From Bugula neritina (taxonomy: Eukaryota; Bryozoa; Gymnolaemata; Cheilostomatida; Bugulidae), in contig OZ037768.1 in the NCBI GenBank assembly GCA_964035545.1, forward strand, positions 19,962,700-20,026,699: a stretch of DNA of 64,000 nt, in the 5' to 3' direction. Below are positions 12,001-24,000 of the stretch, one piece after another. Both the position numbers and the translations under genes were made by a program. Every line of letters begins with the position of its first letter. Within the stretch, counting starts at the first letter, position 1. The notes beneath the pieces are model-generated. The model saw only the letters and a list, made by a program, of their open reading frames with translations. It ran no database searches and was not told the DNA's origin.

Positions 12001-15000
12001 GGCAAGAATCTGGCTTCTTTGGGCTCTGCCAGTCAGAGTTCAATATCTATAGGAAATGCTGATGTAGCGATTGATGGTGTAACTAATTTTACTAAAGGTG
12101 GGGCCGTGTACACAGCAACTTTGTGGGCACCAAACCAATGGTGGAAAGTAGATCTTGGTCAGATCATTGGACTATCTAAAGTCACTATCGTCTTCCCTAA
12201 TGATCAAGGTTTGCTAAATCAAATGATTTTCCATAGAAAACGTAACATAACTGAATCCATGCATCTATTGGTTGATACGTCACTGCACTACTTATTCATT
12301 TGACTGTAGGTTTCAGTTTTACATTGTTTTGAAATACTTTAGATTATCTTTTGTTGATTATTATTCAATTTGCATTCTCCATTTAGTTTGAATTGTTTTA
12401 ACAGAGTTCATGCTCTCTATTTATTATGTAATTTTTAGACACTTACATTGTGGGCCAAGATCTTCACATTCTCACCTCAGTAGTGACAGAATATTATTCT
12501 GATATTTCCCTGAATGCTCCCTCCTGGTATTCTTCATATCTGTACGAAGGAACTCCTACTGATCAGATCCTCACTCTGAGTCTAGACCAGGAGGCACCTG
12601 CTAGACACGTTGCACTCTTCTCAGTCCAGAACTCTTCATTAGCTCTGCAAGAGGTTGAGGTGTATGGCAAAAGTATGTACTCAAACATATTGATCTTCAA
12701 AGCTTATGTACTATTTTATAACCTTGTTGTCATTTTGTTATTTAATTGTCTATGTATCTCTGTTGAAATGTGAAAGTAGTTTGTAATAATAGATCCAAAC
12801 CAATCAAAGATTTCTGTCCTTCTTGTAATTTTTCTTCTCTGCTGAAGATTTTTTCTCATAGCCTAGAACCATTTATGCTTTGTCTTGTGATTGCTTTTAG
12901 CCATCATTTTCTTACATGTATGCAAACATTAAAATTCTAAATCATGATTTTTTTTGCGCTACTCAAATATGGATGATATTTTTTATATGTATAATTGCGA
13001 TTATGTTCTGTTGCAACGAAAAATTATCTGTTTAGGTAACTTGGCTCGGTTCGGTGCTGTATCAAGCAGCACCGGTTCTCCTCCCAGTGGCTCTCACAAA
13101 GCCAATGATGAAGTGATTGGTTCACACAGGTACTTTATGTCACAGGATGAAGTTTCTAGGTCATGGTGGATGGTGGATCTTGATCACCTCTCGTGGTTAT
13201 CTTCAGTTTATATTTACACAGCCGGTTAGTTGCTTTTGTGTTTTACATAGTTTAGCCAGCTCTCCATACACTGCTTGCATTTCTCTGCATACTGTGTGTT
13301 ATAGCCAGTCAAATTTTAAAGTGGTTTGTTTTTTTTCAGGTATTCTCGATCAGCAATTTGATGTCTACTCATCAGTGGATGAAGAGAGAAGCTGTTGGGG
13401 AAAAACTCCATTAACTTGTGCATCTATGTTTCTTGTGTTGAATGAAAGTACACTTGGTCTGTTGGAAGAATCTGTGTTGGCTAGAGTAGTAGCTGTAGTG
13501 TCTGAATCTTCTAGACTAATACTTGAAGAAGTACTGATATTTGGTGAAACTCCTTCAGGTATGTGTATTGATTAAATGGTTTAATTTTCTTGGACTGCAA
13601 CCAAATAAATTTTAATGGACTTTTAGCTGTTTTGCATTAGATTTCAAAAGCCTTTAAATATCTAACTGCAAGTGAAGTATAACTGTTCAGCTTTTCCAAC
13701 TTGATCTTCTTAGCATTGTTGACATGTTGTTTTCAGAGAATCTAGCACTAGGGAAACCTACAGCAATGAGATCTACTGCTGGAAATGAAGCTAGACTTGC
13801 TGTAGATGGCATGTGGAGTACATTTTGTCAAAGCGACAGTCTCAGTACCCAATGGTGGATGGTGGATCTAGAGAGGTTGTATCTGATCAGTGAGATTGTT
13901 GTTTTTTGGCACCAAAACCAAACAGGTCTGTTGCAAATGTTTACTTTAGAAAGCATTTCAAAATATCTACATGCACAGTGGTTTTTTGTTCATTAAAACT
14001 AATTTTGTAGGAATATATTCCACTTTCTGATTTCCCAGCACAAACTAAACAGAAACATTTGTCGAATATGGACATGATTTGCAACAACTGCTTTTGTTGA
14101 ATTTGTTTTTTTTTTCTTTCAACAATCAACTATTTGTGAATTTCAGTCACAGATTCTGCTCCACTAATTTATATAACAACATCTTGGGACAATGCAACTG
14201 GAAATATGTCCGACTTTATCTGGAATGATGACTTCACAGAGTCTTTGCACCAGCCAGCAATTAGTTATTTTAGATACGAGAAATGGAGCCTGTCCAGAAG
14301 AGTGAAAACATCTGTTGGCTTTGGTTTTGGAGTTCACATTAGAGAAGTCTTGGTTTTTGGTGGTGGTGAGTTGTTTTCTGCAACATATATGATGTATGTT
14401 ATACTCGTGCATTTTAAATATCTTGCATTTTCCTTGTCTTTGATGTTAATCTGTTTATGTATGGATGAGAAAAGTTTTGTAGCTTGTTCTTTTAATATTT
14501 TGCTGTGCTTTTTCAATAGTACAAGTTTGGATGTTTTTCTTGCAAATATTTCACTGTGACCCTACAATATTTTTTTAGATATCAGCAGTGTATGCCTGAT
14601 AGAGGATATTGATTCTAACCTCCCTGAAGTTCATGTTGATAGTAAGATTATGCTAGAGTCAGTGTCTGACTATATCCGGCCGGGAGAGAATATTTCTCTT
14701 GTCTGTCCTCAAGGTCAAGGTTTCAACACATCGTCTCAAGATCTCTCATTGGTTGAAACTCTTGCTTGCCGGTATGTTATTCAATGGTTAATTGTCAATT
14801 ATTAATTTTATTTAATTTTTGTCATATTTTAGTATTAATTCGCTACAATTTTTACAACATGCCCCACAATTTAGAAGTCTATTTATATTATTAATTTTCT
14901 ATATTAGTATATATTTATCTCCTATAATGATCTAGCTGTAACAACTATATAACCTATTTTCTTATTGTTAATTTTTAGGGAAGGAACGTGGATAAGTCAA

Positions 15001-18000
15001 ACTGGAGCTTTCAGTTGCATGGGTAAAATAACAAGTCTTTCTTTTACCTTTTTTATCTCATCACAATTGTTTACAAAATCAAAAGGTGTTAACTGCGAAT
15101 GGCTGTGTTAGTAATATATATACTCAAATTACAGATTTTACTGATTTTGTACTTGTTTCTAGAAATAGCCTGTGAACCACCATCAAACAGTTCACTGTAC
15201 GAGTACTCTGATGGCGTGACAATAGATAAATTGATGCCTTTAAATCAGACTCTACTGCTAACATGTGATAATGGGATATCATATGAATCTCAGTGCAGTA
15301 GAAATGGTAACACGAGAATTGGACAGTGGATTCCCCCTCTCACTTGTGGTACGGTTTTTAGGCTTCTGCTAATGGAAAGTGTCTGAAAACATGATTTTTG
15401 TAACTTTGAGACTAGAAACACGTCTGCAATAATTGGTTTTACAGACTACCAAGAATGCAGCTGGTTCAGTCAACCTGATATATGGGAAAGAGAATTGGAG
15501 AAGTTTAGAATTGATAGAAAACAAGAAAATATTATTCTCCTTCATAACTCTGTGGTATTTGATTGTATGGAGGGTTACCATGGTAACACGTCTGAGTATA
15601 TCTGCATGATGTAAGTCATTTTACAAGTGGTACCTTATGAAATGGGTTGTGTAATAATTTATATGTATGTATCGTCATATATGTGTTGCTGCTTCTAACC
15701 ACTAGCAAGACTCTTTTAATCTTCATTAGATTATTTTACTCTTTCTTGCGATTTTCTTCCACTACCCCTCATTTTACTTGATGGTTACATATTTGTACTT
15801 ACAGTGATTCCTCTGGTCTGGTTTTATTGGCACCTGTTCATCAAAGTTATGACCCTTGTATCGGTTTGTATTAATTGCTTGTCATTACTTTTTTCATATC
15901 CAATTATTATTTTGTTGAAAATTTTGTTTAATATTTTGATTTGGATATTGTTAGCAATTTTCACTTCAACTTTATTGATTAGCAAATCCTTTTCTTGTGT
16001 TTTGTAACTGCTTGCTAATTTTAAATTATTCCAATATTTACAGTGAATTTGTGTCCTGCGCCATCTGTTGCTCACTACACTGGTTACACCAAACAGTATA
16101 CTGCTGACTGTATAAATGGTAACTCATGTCAAGTTGGAGAGACTGTGGAACTCAAGTGTACAGATGAGGAAACAGAAACTCTGAATAAACACATCTGTGA
16201 GAGTTCTTCTAATCAGACAGACTGGTTCCCTCAGTCTACCTGTAGTAAGTTTTTGTTTCGTTTCAGGTTTTACTTAATATTTATGCAATAATACATCTGT
16301 AAAAATATATGCTTTTCGTTGTGTATGGAATTTATATTCACTTTGATCTTTTAAAAAATTACAATAGAGAATGGTAACAGATAAACTGAATGGTTAAAGT
16401 CTATGAATTGTAGTAATGTTCTGCTATCCATAACAATAGCTATACTGCTATACTATCATTGAATAGTCCCATGTCCTATTCTTTTAGACACCCATTGTGG
16501 TCTACCTCCGAGAATCTATGGTTTAGACTGTACAAATAACATACCTATGGAGTTGAACTCAGAACATCAGAAGTTTCCCAACAGTACGAGAATAGAATGT
16601 TCATGTCTTGCTGGTTTTGAACCAGTTAATATATCTCAACTTATCTACCTGACTTGTGATGGTGAAATTGGTGAATGGCTTCTTTCTTCCGTCAACAATT
16701 GCATCGGTGGGTCATAAGTGATTTTATTATGAGCTGCTTGAATGCTCTGCTCATTCTGTTTTTATGAGCATGATTATTCTTTGAATCAGGAGGAGATGGT
16801 TTGATCCGACAGCGGATCTGAAATTTGTGAAAAAGATTTTGAATCATGAATCAGTTTGAAATTATCTTTTAGGACCAGTCACTGATTTATTTTAGTAGTT
16901 TTTAGAATTTTATAATAATCTTTATTTTTACTGCAAAACCATGCTATTCTGTGGCTGTATAGTGGTAGTTTAATGCTATGGCAAGTCTCATCTAATAATC
17001 AATAATGGATTTGTGTAGTGATGACTGAAGAAACATGGTCAGCCAACAGTTCTCAACTGCTGTATGCTAAACTAGATGAATATCCAGTGAGAGCTACAGT
17101 GTGCAATGCTGGGTTTTACATGGATGTGTCATACCCTAACAGACACCTTGTGTTTGATGTCACACCAGCTGAGGATATTGAAGAGACAGAAGTCACATGC
17201 TTGCGTATGTTCTGTTTGTATGAATGATCAAACATTGTGCAAAATCTAATTCTTTTATTTACTTATTTATTTACATAATGTTTGTTTAGGTTGTATAGGT
17301 TTTTCAAGTAAAAAATTTCAACACTGCAATTATGCCCTATAAATGTGTACTTGCACTGATTTAGGTTTATATTAACTTTCCTACAGTCTTATGTGGCAGT
17401 TATTGAAAAGTTTGTTTGAGCATTAAATAAAATGGAGGTTCTGTTTGTTTTTACATCTGTGGTTTGAGTATTAATTTTAACGGAATATTTCAACACAATA
17501 GTTCCACTCTCTATAAAGTACTTGTAATGTTGTCTTGATGTTTAGCTGGTTGTGATATAAATGACATACTCTCCATGGACACCAATCTCACTGCCGAACC
17601 TTTTAAGCACTCCTATGGGCCGAACGAAGAGCTAGTTGTTGACTGTGGAAATGGTAGTAAATTATCTGGGCTAGAGAGTAAGTACATTTATAATTGTTAT
17701 AGTATGTTGTTTTATTATGTTACTTCATGTGCAATATAATATAGTGTTTTTATACTCATTTATATTATTACTATTGCGTTTTTCTATCTCATTGCACAGT
17801 CTGGGAAAGAATTATAAAATGTGTAAAAGTTGAAGTTTATGATGTCCAAACTGGTGTTAATGTGACAGAACTGAGATGGAGTGATCTTCCTTTAACATTC
17901 AATTGTACAGGTGAGACTCTTTATATGTTTTACGTTCAATCTCTTACTTCTGGTGTTTGTTATGCTTTCATCTTATGAAGTGCAAACACCACTGAACATC

Positions 18001-21000
18001 AATTTTGTTTTGTGAACCAATAATCAAAGTTATAATTTTTCTTTCAGAGTCTGTAAATGATTCAACACCCCTTCCAGCTGGCATCAAGTGAGTTTATATT
18101 TAATCATAATTTACTTTATTTTGTTGTTGTAGCGTATAGTGAATATTGTTTGCCAGGAAAATATAATAAACATGATTAACTTGCAATGTTGAACATAAAC
18201 TTTTGCAGGACATTTGAACCAATTATATATGCTGGTAAGATGCTTTAAATTATTGTTTGCTCTGCAAAAGCTTCTGGGTTTTGCTCTTTGCTCCTGACTT
18301 GTACTGGTGATTCAATAACTAAAGTATAATGAGCTAACTATTAATTTATTGAAACTGGTATATATTTGTTACTGTAGGCGACATAAAGCTGGCTATTGTA
18401 TCAGTTGGCGATATAATGGTTAGTTCTAGCGGAGAATACAGAAGTCAGCTGGTTGACTACAGGCTGGATTACATTTGGCAATCACAGGCAACTTACAATC
18501 AATGGGTCATGTTGAATTTAAGAACTTTCATCTCTGTTATCACAGTTCGACTTTTCTTCCCTAATGAAGATGGTGAGTTTTTCTATCTTCTCTGTCAATC
18601 GTATTCAGTTTTCTAGTGTTTTAGCTCAAATCACTGTTTGGGTCAGTTATTAGTGTCAGTATTAGGCCTATACATGGTTGTATTTCACATACTACATATA
18701 TTTTCTATATATCTACCCTACAATATTAGGAATACCACAAGTTGAGACGTTGTCTATCCTATCTACACTCTCCTCCAATGATCAAACGCCCGATTTTGAT
18801 GATGGCTTCTGGGTAAAACATTTCTACTCGGAGCAACCAATCGGTGGTGACATGAAAGACTTCAACTTTAATGTTGGAACTGTTAGATGTTACAAGATAG
18901 CTCTGCATTCAAACAGCTCCCAGGGACTTGCCTTAAGAGAGATTCAGGCATACTATTTAGGTATAGATAAACTGGCTGACACTTGCCTGTATCCATAGTC
19001 TTTTTTAGAACCTTTAAAAAACCTCCCTTTACTATACTTTTTAATTGTGCATGTCTCGCAATCAAATATTTTTTATTTTTAGCTAATCTGCTTCATATAA
19101 ACTCTACCGCTGTTAGTAGCACCTCAGTTGGAAACTCTACCGCGAAAAATGTTATCGATGGAGTAGCTGTTACATCAGATCATAATTCCTATTTTAAGTC
19201 TTTGGCTGGGAGACACCCTTGGCTAGCTTTGTATCTTGGTGATCGATATTTCTTGATAGACATCGCATTGGTGTTAAACAGCAATGGTGAGTATAAGCGC
19301 AGTTGGAGTTTTCTTGAAAAGTTTTACACAAAAACACACGGACATCTTACCAATATTTTGTAATCATTATATGTTTTAGATATAACTGTTACGAACACCT
19401 CTCTCTTCTATAAGCTGGATATAGATACTTCAGCTATTTACGAATCAGGAAACAGTATGTGGACTGATATTGGTTCCTTAAGTGTAGACTCACCAAATAT
19501 TCTGATAGTCAGTCACCCTGTGGAAGTGTTTGCTAGTCACCTGGCTGTGGTTGGACAGAGTAATTGTAGTCTTATTATTAATGAGATAATGGTGTTTGGT
19601 TACACTCTCAGTAAGTCACAGCTATCTTGTTATTTGTTTGACTGTTGTTTTAGTTGAGCCTATTTTACCGTGTTAGCTGATCAAATTTGTTCAGTACTTC
19701 ATCATTTGATTATAGTATTATGAATATCTTACAAATTCAATGAGTCAGAGCTGAGTGTTATAACATTGTACTGATCTGATTTTTTGTTCATTTACAACTC
19801 AACTTATGTTACAGAAAACTTTGCTGGTGATGGTGAGACTATGCAGAGTTCAGAAGAATTGGTGGGAGTAACTGGAGCTGAGAATGCGGTTGACGGTCTG
19901 ATATTTCATGAAAGTATTTATTCTCAAACAGAATCAGGTGGACATCAATGGTGGAGAGTGGATCTGTTGGCTCTACGCAGAGTTTATTTCATTGTCATTT
20001 ACTCTAGTGTGGCAGGTAGGTGGTTGTTTTATTGCTTTTGCAAGGTTTTGCATTTCTCATCATTGCAGTAATAGTATATCTAGTAGTTTAATGTTTTGTA
20101 GTTTTCTTGTGCAATTGTGCCATTTTATTTCAGATTCTCCAGCATCCAATATCCAAGTATTGGGTAGTCAAGGTGTAACTGCTGCCAACCCACATCTGTA
20201 CAAGAATACATGGGCTATAGAGTTATATAATGGCATAGCATCTGTATCTCAATATCGTGCCATTCACTTGGATCAGTCTAAACTACTTCGCCATGTTGCT
20301 ATACTATCTGAAGAGGATGTTGGCTTACTACTGACTGAAGTAGAGCTCTATGGAAATGGTGAGTATTCTTGTAGGGAAATGGCCGCTCTATATTATGAAA
20401 CATTTTCACTATTTCTCTGTATTAATATCTGTAAGTACATTATTACTGGTTGATACAATGGTGACATAGCGCTTTATGTTATTCAGCTTCGGGCACATAA
20501 CATTCAATCTTATGACTGCATACTGCACGCTACGTCAATAGTTAGACTAAAGTTTTATATAGTTGTATAAAGTTAAATTACTTTTATTTCTTAAAATAAT
20601 TTATTCTAAGCCTACACTACGATGTCAATGTTTTCTTTTTCAGTTTAAAATTATTCAATTTTAGATAACACCTGTGTTTTCAAACTTGGTGAAGAAAGCT
20701 ACGCTAATTTAGCTGATGATGCTACAGACTTTAGACGGAGATATCCTGGAGAGTCCTTTGAACTAAAGTGTCCTCAGTCTATGTCAGTTGTTTGTCCCAA
20801 CTGTTCAGCTACAGTGAAATGCTCTCTGAATATTGATAGTAGTACTGGTGTATTTGACATGTTCTGGAATGTAACAGAAGAACAGAAACTTTACTGTCAA
20901 GGTACTGTGGCTCATCCTCTTCTGCTGGTTTGATTGTAATTATTATAGCAAATTGTGTCCTAATATTATAGTGAGCATTTAATTTCGTTGCCATGTTGTC

Positions 21001-24000
21001 TATCAAACAATATTTTATATTTTTATATCTTACTGAGTATCATGTAAATGATGGGTTTTTCAATTCCTTAGATCATGTGATTTGTGATCCCAAGAGCTTG
21101 AACTGGTCAGAGATGGGTTTACCAAGTTCTGTGAAACCACTCAGTTCTGTGAATTTTGTTTTATCTGGTACTAAGTTGTCTTACCAATGTGGCTCTGATA
21201 AGATTGGAATATCTGCTAGTGGAAGGATGTTGATGTTTGGATCAATTGTTTGCAGGTAAATTTTTTAGGGACTTGTTACACAGACATCAACTCTCAATAT
21301 TAAATAGAAATGATTGCATACAATAAGATATAACTAGATACATGAGTGTCCTGTTTCCAGTTCTGAAGGATTATGGATTGCTGGTGACCCGGAGAACACA
21401 ATTACCAGCTGTATTAATCGTACCACATCAGAAATTAACCTGGCTATTAATAAAACTACAGACATTAGTTCCATCTCATCTGGGAATCTTTCATATTTTG
21501 TTGATGGATTATTTGATACTTCTGGAAGTTCTGTCGAGATTCTGTCTACAGACAGTGAAGCTAACCAGTGGTGGAAGATTGACTTATTTGCTATATATGG
21601 TATCCGTGAAGTCATTCTCTATGGCTCTAATGGTAAGGCTTCATGCTTACATATAATTAACTACAGAACGCCTGATAAAATGTTAGTGTAATTCTGTAAC
21701 ACCTTTCATATCCAATTTCTAGACACACTGCACACCATTCAACAACTACAAATACTGACATCTGTTGCCACATACCCTGACAGTGTGCCTTCGGTTAATA
21801 GTGATTCATGGAACTCAATACATGTATGTGATGGACCACCCACACATTGGGTTGTCAATGTGCAGTTTACATATAGAGCACCTGCTAGGCATGTCGCTCT
21901 GTTGTCTCTTTATGATGAAGGATTTGGTCTACAGGAAGTAGAGATTCTTGGGACAGGTTAGTGAATTGGAATACAGGTTCAGGTATGCTAATACCTCCTA
22001 ATTTCTACAGAGATTTAGATTTCCTGAAATTGTTATTAAGCTGTGAAGTTGTATTGATTTGTGGTGATTATTTTCTTAGAGAATCTTGCTATTTCGAGAC
22101 CAACAGCAACTAGCAGCATGTCAGCACATAGCTTCTTCGCAGTTGATAGTTTCATTGGGACTTATGGGCTTTTTGCATCTGAACTTGGCGAAGGACAGTG
22201 GTTTATGGTGAATCTGGTGAATCAGTTTTATCTCGGATCTGTCTTTATTTACACCAATGGTTTGTATACGTTCAACACTAGAGCTTACTCTCATCTTTTC
22301 TATGTTTATACTTTTTATTTACTTTGAATTAAAGATATCTTTTAAATTGGTTAGCCTTGCTGCACACATTTTAAAAAACATTTAATTTGTTTAGGATTAT
22401 CTATGGATGATGCTATTCTCTACACACTTGATGAGTTGCATCCAAAACAATGGAATGTTGATCCTTCTTTATGGCCAAATAACTTCACCCTCAGCAAATC
22501 TTCAGCAAGTGTTTACTATGTTGTGCTCAACAGGATTTTAGTGCAAGGGTTAGCTGTTTACAACAAATTGGAAGATAGACTGGTTATAGAAGAGATTGTA
22601 GTCTTTGGATTTCCACCTTCAGGTAATAAAGCCTTTCCTATACTTTTCATGCTGATTACAAACCAAATTGGGCCAATAAACTGTTAAGCCAATGTTTACT
22701 TGATCTAACTACTTGGATGACAATTTTGATGAAATGTTTCCTTAGCTATGTGTATGGTATCGGATATCGGCCTGTCTTTACCTGAGTTGGATGTAGAGAA
22801 CAGACTTTTACTTCAAAACATGAGTTTTCTGGAACCCGGAGAAGAATTATCTGTTTCTTGCGCCAGCGGCAAAAGTCCAAATATCACTCAACTGGATCAG
22901 CCATTTGCTGAAAACATTAAATGCCGGTATGTTCCCCTAAGTGTCAATTTCAGTAAATTTTTCATTACCAATTGTAGTTGATGCCATCCTTTATTTAATA
23001 TTTAATATTGTTTGCCATCAACCTGAAGTTATAATAGAAGAGTACATTATTAACAGTGACCTTGTTATGTGAGCTCTTTATTATGTGAATCTCTTGTATA
23101 CATATCACTAGTTTGTTCATATTTTTAGTGGAAATAATGTGTGGATCAGAGGAGAACTGGTCTTAAAGTATGAATGCATGGGTAAGATATGTTTAATGGT
23201 TACACACTCATATGTATTGTATTGTATTGACACTATGTAGTTTGATGCTCTCTGTCTGAATGCCTTACTCCTTTATGATGTTCATGTAAAGCCTGTGTCC
23301 TCAATAATTTATATCTGTCTATAGATATAGCCTGTGAACCACCATCAAACAGTTCACTGTACGAGTACTCCGGTAACGTCACAATAGATAATCTGATACC
23401 TCTAAATCAGACTCTACTGCTAACATGTGATAATGGGATATCATATGAATCTCAGTGCAATAAAAATGGTAACATGAGAATTGGACAGTGGATTCCCCCT
23501 CTCACTTGTGGTATGTTTTTGCAATATATTTTCAAATTTTATAATAGTCACTCAAAATTAATTTTGGCTCACAGTCATAAGAGTCAATTATTTATGATTT
23601 AGATCAATAATTTAAAGTTTAAATGTCATGCGTTATTTACAGAAAATCAAACCTGCAGCTATAACCAGCAGCCATCTGTTTGGGGCGAGGAACATGAAAA
23701 GAATAGAGAATATTTGGCAAGCAATGACAGGTTGTTGGTTGGAGAATCTGCTACATTCCGATGTTCAGAAGCTTACGTTGGTCAGCCTGTTCAGTATACT
23801 TGTACTGTGTAAGTAGGATCTCCTAAAACTATAGCATGTGAAGTTTTTCTTACTTGTGGTTGTCGTCATTAACTGCCAATTTTGTGTCTTTTGTAGTAAC
23901 GCTCATGGCAATGCAGAATTGCAACCCAAATCCAATGAAACGGTTCCACCATGCAGAGGTATGTATTCTTCAAATTTTAATTCATGTGAAAAGAGTTTTT

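Larger units (their letters stand above)
4393..22622 (+). repeat. Unit 1 of the 18-20 kb tandem repeat
   Basis: It contains 51 exons coding for about 2,903 residues: CCP-a to -f2, FTP1-3, CCP-g and -h, FTP4-6, then CCP-i to -o, FTP7-9, CCP-p and -q, FTP10-11. Exons and most introns match units 2 and 3 closely by eye. CCP-a and CCP-c are clearly more divergent than the rest, so the left edge of this unit has escaped homogenisation. A poly-C tract in the FTP3-to-CCP-g intron is private to it. Confidence 0.9.

Noticed and set aside
21334-21615. Minus-strand open frame conserved at three places (also 39555-39836 and 59590-59916)
   Set aside because: It is the exact antisense of the FTP10 first-half exon. 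It is conserved because that exon is conserved; no start context or splice logic supports it.
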